Below are positions 1 through 6,376 of a stretch of DNA of 6,376 nt, piece by piece (position 1 is the first letter of the stretch; each line of letters opens with the position of its first letter). Below the pieces are notes generated by a model. That model had not been told where the DNA came from. It made no database searches and saw nothing but the letters and a program-made list of their open reading frames with translations. The position numbers and the translations under genes were made by a program. Source of the DNA: Streptomyces albidoflavus (GTDB lineage Bacteria; Actinomycetota; Actinomycetes; Streptomycetales; Streptomycetaceae); contig NZ_JOII01000073.1 of the NCBI RefSeq assembly GCF_000719955.1, positions 1 to 6,376 of the forward strand, read 5' to 3'.

Positions 1-420
1 CACCCGCTCCAACGACGCAGCACCCTCCACACCGTTCAGCACATCCAGCAACGACCACTCCGTGAACGGCTCCAACGCCGCCGCACACTCCGCCACCCGA
101 CCCGCGAACACCGGCGACGAACCCAACAACTCCACCGCCATACCCACCCACTGCGAACCCTGACCCGGGAACACGAAGGCCACATCACCCGCACCCTCAC
201 CGGCGGTGCCCTCGACCACACGCACGGACGGCTCACCCGCCGCCAGCGCGTCCAGCCCCGCGAGCAGCTCCTCACGGTCGGACCCCACGACCACCGCACG
301 CCGGTCCATCGCCACACGCGACGACACCAGCGCATGCGCCACGTCCAGCACCGACGCGTCGGACGCACGCACCGACGCCGCCAGACGCGCCGCCTGCTCC
401 CCCACCACCGCACGCGACTT
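1..420 (-). CDS. Out-of-frame continuation: KS-AT linker and N-terminal half of an AT (methylmalonyl-like)
   Basis: From AAG at 420-418 to the window edge, 140 codons stay open. They begin [17 protein letters not shown], which is the end of a KS-AT linker, and run into FVFPGQGSQWVGMAVELL (residues ~82-99), the opening motif of a PKS AT. The AT active-site Ser and the specificity loop lie outside. The wording around the motif (SPVFAGRVAEC, EWSLLDVLNG) resembles methylmalonyl-CoA ATs more than malonyl ones, which is an inference. No start codon with a ribosome-binding site precedes it, so it should be the continuation of the KS gene, displaced by one frame. Its codons favour GGT, CGT, TTG and GCG, unlike the GGC/CTG/GCC-rich KS gene. 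It is either part of a broken gene or an effect of misassembly. Confidence 0.82.
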
Positions 421-1699
421 AGAGCAGTTCCACGCCCCCGGTCGCCCAGTCGGCGTGCGGGGTGGGCGCGTCGACGTGGAGGCTCTTGGGCAGGGTGCCG
501 TGGCGCATGGCCTGCACCATCTTGATGACCCCGGCGACGCCGGAAGCGGCCTGGGTGTGGCCGGTGTTGGACTTCAGCGAGCCGAGCAGCAGCGGGTGCG
601 CGTCACCGCGGTCCTGCCCGTACGTGTTGAGGAGGGCCTGCGCCTCGATGGGGTCACCGAGGGTGGTGCCGGTGCCGTGCGCCTCGACGACGTCGACCTC
701 GCCCGAGGTGAGACCGGCGTCGATGAGGGCCTGGCGGATCAGCCGCTGCTGGGAGGGGCCGTTGGGGGCGGTCAGACCGTTGGACGCGCCGTCCTGGTTG
801 ATGGCGGAACCCCGGATGACGGCGAGGATCTCGTGGCCGTTGCGCTGCGCGTCGGAGAGCCGCTCCAGCAGGATCAGGCCGACGCCCTCGGACCAGGCGG
901 TGCCGTCGGCGCCGGCGGCGAAGGGCTTGCAGCGGCCGTCGGCCGCCAGGCCCTGCTGGCGGGAGAACTCGGTGAACATCTTCGGCGTCGACATGACGGT
1001 GGCGCCGCCGGCCAGGGCCAGCGAGCATTCGCCCTGTCGCAGCGAACGGACGGCCAGGTGCAGGGCGACGAGCGAGGAGGAGCAGGCGGTGTCCACCGTC
1101 ACGGCGGGCCCCTCGAAGCCGTACGTGTACGACAGGCGGCCGGAGGCGACGGCGACCGTGTTGCCGGTGAGCAGGTGCCCGGCGACCTCTTCCTGGCGGC
1201 CGCGCGAGGCGCCGTCGTAGTCGCCGTGCCCGGTGCCGACGAAGACACCGGTGGTGCTGCCCGCGAGGGTGTCGGGCAGGATGCCGGCGCGCTCCAGCGC
1301 CTCCCAGGAGGTCTCCAGCAGGAGCCGCTGCTGCGGGTCCATGGCCAGGGCCTCGCGCGGCGAGATCCCGAAGAACGCCGGGTCGAACTCACCGGCGTCG
1401 TGGAGGAATCCGCCTTCACGCGTGTAGGTGGTGCCGTGGTGGGCGGGGTCCGGGTGGAACAGGTGGTCGAGGTCCCAGCCGCGGTTCGCGGGGAACGCGG
1501 AGATGGCGTCCACGCCGTCGCGGGCCAGTTCCCACAGGTCCTCGGGGGTGCGCACGCCGCCGGGGTAGCGGCAGGCCATGGCGACGACGGCGACGGGCTC
1601 GCGGTCGCGGTTCTCGGCGTCGCTGAGCTGCTGCCGGGCCTCCTGGAGATCGGTGACGGCCCGCTTGAGATATGCGCGGAGCCTGTCCTCGTTCGACAT
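419..1699 (-). CDS. Modular PKS N-terminus: docking helix plus ketosynthase, prematurely truncated
   Basis: This 426-residue reading frame opens a second PKS gene. Residues ~1-31 ([11 protein letters not shown]...DAENR) form the short charged helix typical of N-terminal PKS docking domains, which receive a chain from another subunit's ACP. Residues ~34-426 are a ketosynthase that condenses the chain with an extender unit. The catalytic residues are present: Cys206 in DTACSSS, His341 in EAHGTGT and His381 in SNTGHTQAA. The active-site Cys shows a condensing KS, not a decarboxylating KSQ loading domain. The frame ends in TAA right after GGVELL. A normal KS continues with the RPRRAGVSSFG and GTNAHVILE segment, which is absent, and the next bases resume in another frame within a KS-AT linker. 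The protein as encoded is probably non-functional, unless the break is an assembly error. The start is set by the ribosome-binding site at 1707-1716. Confidence 0.9.
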   Translation of the reverse strand: MSNEDRLRAYLKRAVTDLQEARQQLSDAENRDREPVAVVAMACRYPGGVRTPEDLWELARDGVDAISAFPANRGWDLDHLFHPDPAHHGTTYTREGGFLHDAGEFDPAFFGISPREALAMDPQQRLLLETSWEALERAGILPDTLAGSTTGVFVGTGHGDYDGASRGRQEEVAGHLLTGNTVAVASGRLSYTYGFEGPAVTVDTACSSSLVALHLAVRSLRQGECSLALAGGATVMSTPKMFTEFSRQQGLAADGRCKPFAAGADGTAWSEGVGLILLERLSDAQRNGHEILAVIRGSAINQDGASNGLTAPNGPSQQRLIRQALIDAGLTSGEVDVVEAHGTGTTLGDPIEAQALLNTYGQDRGDAHPLLLGSLKSNTGHTQAASGVAGVIKMVQAMRHGTLPKSLHVDAPTPHADWATGGVELL

Positions 1700-1706
1700 C
1701 AGGTGC

Positions 1707-1716
1707 CCACCTCTCC
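1707..1716 (-). promoter_or_regulatory. Ribosome-binding site of the KS gene
   Basis: The purine-rich GGAGAGGTGG lies just upstream of the ATG at 1699, with 7 nt between its 3' end and the start and 10 nt from the AGAGG core. It fixes this ATG as the start. The next ATG upstream (1719-1717) is out of frame and overlaps the site itself. Confidence 0.7.
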
Positions 1717-1814
1717 ATGAGATACCGGAAAACGCGGAGGCGGCGATTCCCGAATTCCACGCCCCGACCCAGTTCGCGCTCCCGGAAGTCAGGGGACCCG
1801 TCCGGGAAAGCGGC

Positions 1815-1840
1815 CACGGGCCGTACGGGACGGCCCGGTG
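1815..1840 (-). other. Leader inverted repeat (hairpin)
   Basis: The minus-strand arms CGGGCCGT and ACGGCCCG pair perfectly around a 5-nt loop, and two more pairs form beyond a bulged C. It lies within the predicted untranslated leader, about 115 nt before the start codon. An adjacent odd-centred palindrome, GCCAGACTGGC, sits at 1846-1856. They may be a leader-RNA structure or protein-binding sites. High G+C makes chance hairpins common, so function is uncertain. Confidence 0.3.
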
Positions 1841-1940
1841 CGAGAGCCAGTCTGGCCGTCTTGGACTGCGGGTTTCCCTAAAGCATGGGGAGGCTGGTGG
1901 GGACGCGCGTTCCGGTCGAGGCGGGTTCTCCGTCCGAGGT

Positions 1941-1956
1941 CTGGTGAATTCCCTCG
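1941..1956 (-). promoter_or_regulatory. Candidate PAS-LuxR (PimM-type) operator
   Basis: The minus-strand sequence CGAGGGAATTCACCAG matches the published PimM-type operator consensus CTVGGGAWWTCCCBAG, as I recall it, at 14 of 16 positions. The plus-strand reading, CTGGTGAATTCCCTCG, also scores 14 of 16. The GGGAATTC core is intact on one side. PAS-LuxR regulators of this family activate PKS genes in polyene macrolide clusters, so a site upstream of a PKS gene fits. It lies about 240 nt upstream of the start codon, and no regulator gene is in the window. Assignment is by motif only. Confidence 0.42.
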
Positions 1957-1963
1957 TCGGTTT

Positions 1964-1973
1964 CCGATATCGG
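1964..1973. repeat. Perfect 10-bp palindrome CCGATATCGG
   Basis: CCGATATCGG is a perfect palindrome lying 7 bp from the candidate PAS-LuxR operator, on the side away from the KS gene. It could be a second protein-binding site in the same promoter region. No known operator family is recognised, and a palindrome this short can arise by chance. Confidence 0.3.
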
Positions 1974-2040
1974 CGGGGCGGATCGCCGGGCGGGGAATTC
2001 GCGACGGCGGAGGGCGGAACGGCTCGGTCGCGTAGCCGAC

Positions 2041-2076
2041 GAGGCCCCGCTCCGTCGGCTGACGGAACGGGGCCTC
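2041..2076 (-). terminator. Strong hairpin terminator after the TE-containing PKS gene
   Basis: Two 16-nt arms (2041-2056 and 2061-2076) flank a 4-nt loop. On the plus strand they carry one C/A mismatch (2050/2067). In the minus-strand transcript that pair becomes a G-U wobble, so all 16 pairs form, which favours a terminator acting on leftward transcription. The stem starts 15 nt after the TGA at 2092-2094. There is no U-tract, as is common for actinomycete terminators. It suggests that the next PKS gene is transcribed from its own promoter. Confidence 0.88.
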
Positions 2077-2091
2077 GCGGGTGGGGGGCAG

Positions 2092-5000
2092 TCAGCCGGC
2101 GGGGGCGGTCTCCGGCGCGTCGGTGGTAGCCGTGGTCTCCAGGGCGGTCAGCCACGCGTCCATGAGGTCGGCGGCGGGGCCGGAGTCCTCACGGATGAGG
2201 GAGAGGTGGTCGGAGTCCAGGGGGCGGACCTCCGCGTCGGGGACGACCGGAAGGTGCAGGCGCTCGGGGTCGGGGGCGGGGACGCCTTCGATGAGCGCCC
2301 GGGTGCACTTGATCTCCAGGACGGGGGCGGTGGTGGGATGCACGTCGAGGGCGTTGAGGAGCACCATCCAGCGGCCCATGGCGGACAGGCGGGAGTTGGT
2401 CAGGCGCACCGGGGAGTCGTCGACGGCGGTGAAGTTGAACTTCATCATGCCGTTGTAGTCGACGCCCTCGTCGCTCTTGTGCTGGATGCTGAGGGTGTCG
2501 AGGAGGACGACGGCCTCGGGCCGGATGCCCCAGGTGTGTTCCAGGACTCCGGCCGCCGCGTAGGCGAGGGAGCCGCCGGAGGAGTGGCCGACCAGGACGA
2601 AGGGCTTGCCGTCGGCGGCCTGGAGGGTGCAGTCGGCGATGATCCGCGCGGCCGCCTCGGCGTGGGCGGGCAGGGCCTCGCCGGTGTTGAAGCCGATGAG
2701 GGGCAGCGCGGTGACGTCGCGGCGGCCCCGGAAGTGGCCGGAGAGAGTGGCGTACTGGTGGACGCCGCCGTTGGCGGTGGGGGCGCTGACGCACACCAGG
2801 CGGGTGGGTGCGGGGCCCTCGGCGAGCGTCACCGGCCAGGGCAGGTCCTCCAGTTCGGCGGTCACCTCGAAGGAGGGGCGCAGCGCCGCGACGGTGGCGA
2901 GCATCCGCTGTGCCTCGCGCACCTTGCCCTGGGCCAGGCCGTCGAGGAACAGCCGCTCCATGGAGTCGTTCTCGGTGGGGCCGCCGGCGGCGCCGGTCTG
3001 CGGGGCGCCGCTGCCCTGGGCGCCGAGTTCGGTGCGCAGCCAGGCGGTGAGCCCGTTCGGGGAGCCGCTGTCGTAGACGATGCTCGCGGGGAGCTGGAGA
3101 CCGGTGATCTCGCTGAGCTTGCGGCGCAGTTCGATACCGATCAGGGAGTCGAAGCCGAGCTCCAGGAAGTCGCGGTCGGGGTCGATCTCCGAGGTGTCGG
3201 TGTGGCCGAGGAGTGCCGCGGCGCAGGCCACGACCGTCTCGCGCAGGGTGGTCTCCTGCTCCCCGGCGCCGAGGTTCGCGAAGTTCTCGCGGAAGGAGGC
3301 CGCGTCCAGGACGCGGGCCGGGGCGTCGGTCGTGGCGGCGGCGGTCCGGCGCGGAGGGCGGACCAGGCCCCGCATGAGCGGCGGCACCTCGTCGAGGTGG
3401 GCGGTGGCGGGCGGGGCGGCCAGGTTGGTCGCGACCACCAGGGGTTCGCCGAGCGTGAGCGCGGTGTCGAGAAGGTCCAGGGCGCGGTCGCCGGGCAGGG
3501 TGTCGATGCCGCCGGAGCGGATGCGGCGGCGGCCGGTGTCGGTGAGGAGGTCGCCGGCCATGCCCTCGTCGAGGTCCCAGGCGCCCCAGGCGACGGAGAG
3601 GGCCGGCAGGCCCTGGGCGGCCCGGTGCTGGGCGAGGGTGTCGAGGAAGAGGTTGGCGGCGACGTAGTTGGCCTGGCCGGCGCGGGCGGTGACGCCGGAG
3701 ATGGAGGAGTAGAGGACGAAGGCGTCGAGGCCGAGGCCGCGGGTGAGGTCGTGCAGGTGCCAGGCGGCGTCCGCCTTGGACCGCAGGACGGTGGCCAGGC
3801 GGTCCGGTGTGAGGGAGGTGACGACGGCGTCGTCGAGGACTCCGGCGGCGTGCACGACGGCGGTGAGCGGGTGCTCGGCGGGGATGCCGCCGAGCAGTGC
3901 GGCCAGGGCGTCGCGGTCGGAGACGTCGCAGGCGGCGACGGTGACATGGGCGCCGAGGGCGGTCAGTTCCTCGCGCAGGGCGGCGGCGCCGGGGGCGTCG
4001 GGGCCCCGGCGGCCCGCCAGCAGGAGCCGGGTGACGCCGTGGCGGGTGACGAGGTGGCGGGCGGTGCGGGCGCCGAGGGTGCCGGTGCCTCCGGTCACCA
4101 GGACGGTGCCGTCACGGGTGACACCGAACGGGTCGGTGTTCTCCGGGCCGTCCTGGGGCGTGGGCGGGGGCAGTTGGGTGAGGCGGCCGACGAGGACCTC
4201 TCCGTCGCGGACGGCGGCCTGCGGCTCGTCGACGGCGAGGACGGCCTCCAGGGGGAACGGGGCGCCCGGTTCGACGTCGACCAGGGAGAAGTCGGCGGGG
4301 TGCTCGGCCTGGGCGGTGCGGACCATGCCCCACACCGCGGCCCCGGCCAGGTTGGCGGCCGGGTCGCCGGGACGGGCGGCCACGACGCCGCGTGCGACGA
4401 AGACCAGCCGGGCGCCCGCCGGGCGGGGGCCGTCCAGCCACTCCTGGAGGAGGGCGAGGGTGGCGCGGGTCGCCTCGTGGGTGGCGGTGACCGGGTCCTC
4501 GCCGCCGTCGGGGACGGGTACGAGGACCTGGGTGCCCGCCTCGGTGACCTCGTCGAGGCCGGCCAGGACCGTGCCGGTGCCGAACGGGTCGGTGCCGAGG
4601 GCGACCCGGGGGCCTCCGGCGGCGGGCCCGGTGGGTTCGGCGGGGACCCAGTCGAGGCCGAGGAGGGTGGAGCGGTCGGTTCCGGGCTTGAGCAGGCGGG
4701 CCGCCCCGGAGGGCCGCAGGGCCAGCGACTCGACCGACAGCACGGGCCGGCCGGCGGTGTCGACGGCGGCGATGCTGACGGTGTCCTCACCGGCCTTGGT
4801 GATACGGACCCGGAGCCGGGCGGCCCCGGAGGCGTGCAGGGTGACGCCGGACCAGGAGAACGGCAGGAGTCCCTGGTCGGCGTCCTTCAGCTCGACGTAC
4901 TCCACGGCGTGGAGGGCGGCGGTGAGCAGGGCGGGGTGGAGGCCGAAGAGGGCGGCGTCGTCGGCGCGGGCGGGCAGTTCGAGTTCGGCGAGGACCTCGT

Positions 5001-6376
5001 CGTCCCGGGTCCACACGGCACGCAGCCCCTGGAAGAGCGGGCCGTACTCGGTGCGCTCGTAGAAGCCGTCCAGGTCGACGGGGGTGGCGTCGGTGGGGGG
5101 CCAGGCGCTCTGGCCGAAGGCGACCTGGCGTGCTCCGGCGACCAGGACGCCGGTGGCGTGCTGGGTCCAGGGCTCGTCGTCGGCGGCGTCCTCGGGCCGG
5201 GAGTGGATGGCGAGCGGGCGGCAGCCGGCCGCGTCGGGGGGTCCGACGCCGACCTGTACGGAGGCGGCGCCTCGCGGGTCGAGGGCGAGCGGGGTGGTGA
5301 GGGTCAGTTCCTGGACGCGGCCGCAGCCGGCCTGGTCGCCCGCGCGGACGGCGAGTTCGAGGAAGGCCGTGGCGGGGAAGAGGACGAGGCCGCCCATGAC
5401 GTGGTCGGCGAGCCAGGGATGGGTGCGCAGGCCCACGCGCCCGGTCAGCAGGACGCCCTCGGAACCGGCGAGGGAGACCGCGGCGCCGAGCAGGGGGTGC
5501 TCGGCCGGGGTGAGCCCGGCCCCGGGGATGTCGGCGGCGTGGGCGAGCGGGCGCGGCCAGTAGCGGCGGTGCTGCCAGGCGTACGTGGGCAGGTCGGTGC
5601 GGCGGGCGCCGGTACCGGTGAACCAGGCGGCCCAGTCGACGCGGACACCCGCGACGTGCAGCTGGGCGAGACCGGTGAGCAGGGCCTCCTGCTCGGGGCG
5701 GCGGGAGCGCAGCGCCGGGGCTGCCACGGCGCCGGTACCGCCGTCGAGCGTGTCCAGGCTCTGCCGGGCGAGGGCGGTCAGGACCCCGCCGGGGCCGATC
5801 TCCAGGAAGGCGTCGGCTCCCGTCTCGGCGAGAGTACGGACGCCGTCGGCGAAGCGGACGGTCTCGCGGACGTGCCGCACCCAGTACTCGGGATCGGTGA
5901 GCTGACCGGGCTCGGCGAGGGCGCCGGTGACGTTGGAGACCACCGGAACGCGCGGCTCGGCGTACTCCAGCGAGCGGGCGACCTCGCGGAAGGCGTCGAG
6001 CATCGGCTCCATCAGCGCCGAGTGGAAGGCGTGGCTGACGGACAGACGCTGGATCTTCCGCCCTTCGGCCTCGAACTCGGCGGCGAGGCCGGTCACTTCA
6101 CTCTCGGGGCCGGACACGACGACGGAGTCGGGACCGTTCACGGCGGCGAGGGACAGACTCTCGGTCAGCCGGGGCGTCACCTCAGCCTCGGTGGCCCGTA
6201 CGGCCACCATCGCCCCGCCCGAGGGGAGTTCCTGCATCAGACGGGCGCGGGCGGCGACCAGCGCGCAGGCGTCGTCGAGCGAGAAGACCCCCGCCACGTG
6301 CGCCGCCGCGATCTCGCCGACCGAATGCCCCGCCACGAACTCCGGCGCGACACCCCACGACTCCACCAGCCGGAAC
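2092..6376 (-). CDS. Modular type I PKS, terminal module AT(partial)-DH-KR-ACP-TE; 5' end outside window
   Basis: This is the C-terminal part of a large PKS subunit that performs the last extension and releases the chain. The frame is open to the window edge (the first codons read FRLVESWGV), so the true start, the KS and the AT N-terminus lie outside. Residues are numbered from the GTG codon at 6366, which is not a start. AT: to ~205, GHSVGE with Ser15 and HAFH at 112-115, which indicates malonyl-CoA. DH: ~290-552, HxxxGxxxxP with His322 and YGP at 441-443, but Thr482 replaces the usual Asp in HPALLDAALH, so it is probably inactive. KR: ~568-985, including the structural half; TGGTGTLG at 758-765, LDD at 844-846 (B-type, predicted 3R-hydroxyl), Lys864, Ser888, Tyr901, Asn905. 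ACP: ~1041-1114, LGFDSL with phosphopantetheine Ser1074. TE: ~1188-1409, GHSSGG with Ser1262, Asp1290 and His1387. The TE makes this the chain-terminating subunit, giving a macrolactone or free acid; which one cannot be read here. The gene ends TGA, followed closely by a terminator. The specific pathway is not recognised. Confidence 0.97.
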   Translation of the reverse strand, partial: FRLVESWGVAPEFVAGHSVGEIAAAHVAGVFSLDDACALVAARARLMQELPSGGAMVAVRATEAEVTPRLTESLSLAAVNGPDSVVVSGPESEVTGLAAEFEAEGRKIQRLSVSHAFHSALMEPMLDAFREVARSLEYAEPRVPVVSNVTGALAEPGQLTDPEYWVRHVRETVRFADGVRTLAETGADAFLEIGPGGVLTALARQSLDTLDGGTGAVAAPALRSRRPEQEALLTGLAQLHVAGVRVDWAAWFTGTGARRTDLPTYAWQHRRYWPRPLAHAADIPGAGLTPAEHPLLGAAVSLAGSEGVLLTGRVGLRTHPWLADHVMGGLVLFPATAFLELAVRAGDQAGCGRVQELTLTTPLALDPRGAASVQVGVGPPDAAGCRPLAIHSRPEDAADDEPWTQHATGVLVAGARQVAFGQSAWPPTDATPVDLDGFYERTEYGPLFQGLRAVWTRDDEVLAELELPARADDAALFGLHPALLTAALHAVEYVELKDADQGLLPFSWSGVTLHASGAARLRVRITKAGEDTVSIAAVDTAGRPVLSVESLALRPSGAARLLKPGTDRSTLLGLDWVPAEPTGPAAGGPRVALGTDPFGTGTVLAGLDEVTEAGTQVLVPVPDGGEDPVTATHEATRATLALLQEWLDGPRPAGARLVFVARGVVAARPGDPAANLAGAAVWGMVRTAQAEHPADFSLVDVEPGAPFPLEAVLAVDEPQAAVRDGEVLVGRLTQLPPPTPQDGPENTDPFGVTRDGTVLVTGGTGTLGARTARHLVTRHGVTRLLLAGRRGPDAPGAAALREELTALGAHVTVAACDVSDRDALAALLGGIPAEHPLTAVVHAAGVLDDAVVTSLTPDRLATVLRSKADAAWHLHDLTRGLGLDAFVLYSSISGVTARAGQANYVAANLFLDTLAQHRAAQGLPALSVAWGAWDLDEGMAGDLLTDTGRRRIRSGGIDTLPGDRALDLLDTALTLGEPLVVATNLAAPPATAHLDEVPPLMRGLVRPPRRTAAATTDAPARVLDAASFRENFANLGAGEQETTLRETVVACAAALLGHTDTSEIDPDRDFLELGFDSLIGIELRRKLSEITGLQLPASIVYDSGSPNGLTAWLRTELGAQGSGAPQTGAAGGPTENDSMERLFLDGLAQGKVREAQRMLATVAALRPSFEVTAELEDLPWPVTLAEGPAPTRLVCVSAPTANGGVHQYATLSGHFRGRRDVTALPLIGFNTGEALPAHAEAAARIIADCTLQAADGKPFVLVGHSSGGSLAYAAAGVLEHTWGIRPEAVVLLDTLSIQHKSDEGVDYNGMMKFNFTAVDDSPVRLTNSRLSAMGRWMVLLNALDVHPTTAPVLEIKCTRALIEGVPAPDPERLHLPVVPDAEVRPLDSDHLSLIREDSGPAADLMDAWLTALETTATTDAPETAPAG

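Larger units (their letters stand above)
1717..2040 (-). promoter_or_regulatory. Leader/promoter region of the downstream PKS gene
   Basis: This stretch of over 300 nt lies between the terminator and the ribosome-binding site of the next gene. Reading frames cross it only because the DNA is G+C-rich; none shows a recognisable protein. It holds a PimM-like palindrome (1941-1956), three GAATTC hexamers (1752, 1946, 1995), a perfect CCGATATCGG palindrome (1964-1973) and two small inverted repeats (1815-1840 and 1846-1856). The upstream gene is terminated, so a promoter for the KS gene is expected here. I could not assign a -35/-10 pair with confidence. Confidence 0.5.

Noticed and set aside
419..1699. 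A deliberately free-standing ketosynthase
   Set aside because: The conserved C-terminal KS segment is missing, and an AT linker follows immediately in another frame. This points to a broken or misassembled modular gene, not a discrete KS.
206..1720. Long 504-codon plus-strand reading frame opposite the KS and AT
   Set aside because: It is antisense to clear KS and AT coding sequence, shows no recognisable domain, and is what high G+C third positions produce on the opposite strand.
1720..1730. GGTATC as a -10 box just before the KS start
   Set aside because: It does not fit TANNNT well, has no matching -35 at a normal distance, and would leave almost no room before the ribosome-binding site.
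1866..1883. CTTTAGGGAAACCCGCAG as a second PAS-LuxR operator
   Set aside because: The core GGGAAACCC is one base shorter than the consensus core and the flanks do not align without gaps, so I do not call it.
1700..2155. Upstream extension of the KS frame by 152 codons
   Set aside because: It would overlap the terminator and the end of the TE gene. Its sequence has no PKS features, whereas the ATG at 1699 has a good ribosome-binding site and begins a typical docking helix.
3743..5062. Long 439-codon plus-strand reading frame opposite KR and DH
   Set aside because: It is a shadow of the PKS gene: Arg/Ser/Ala/Pro-rich, without domains or a plausible ribosome-binding site.
6364..6366. GTG at 6366 as the start of the TE-containing gene
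   Set aside because: It lies inside a conserved AT stretch (FRLVESWGV...GHSVGE) and the frame is open to the window edge, so the gene begins outside the window.

Overview
The window is about 6.4 kb of very G+C-rich DNA from a modular type I polyketide synthase (PKS) locus. Composition, codon choice and domain sequences point to an actinomycete, most likely Streptomyces or a close relative. Everything coding lies on the minus strand, so transcription runs from position 6376 towards position 1.

Region by region, in the direction of transcription. (1) 6376-2092 is the C-terminal 1,427 codons of a large PKS gene. It holds part of a malonyl-type acyltransferase (AT), a dehydratase (DH), a B-type ketoreductase (KR), an acyl carrier protein (ACP) and a C-terminal thioesterase (TE). 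This is the last module of an assembly line, where the finished chain is released. The DH keeps its catalytic His but has Thr where the catalytic Asp is expected, so it is probably inactive. (2) 2076-2041 is a strong 16-bp hairpin starting 15 nt after the stop codon, a clear terminator. (3) 2040-1700 is a non-coding leader with a near-consensus palindrome of the PAS-LuxR (PimM) operator type, other small palindromes, and a ribosome-binding site. (4) 1699-419 is the start of a second PKS gene: an N-terminal docking helix and a ketosynthase (KS) with all three catalytic residues. It stops abruptly before the conserved KS C-terminus. (5) 420-1 resumes in another frame inside the KS-AT linker and runs into a methylmalonyl-like AT that leaves the window.

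How the parts work together: the first gene's product reduces and releases a polyketide. The second gene, apparently under its own control, would encode a protein that accepts a chain from another PKS subunit through its docking helix. Gene order is therefore not collinear with biosynthetic order at this point. The break between KS and AT lacks roughly 55-70 codons and shifts frame. It is either an inactivating deletion or, quite plausibly, an assembly error at a repetitive PKS sequence. A change in codon style falls exactly at the break.

I found no RNA genes, mobile elements, CRISPR arrays or evident new system. The points worth follow-up are the KS/AT junction, the Asp-to-Thr DH and the candidate operator.
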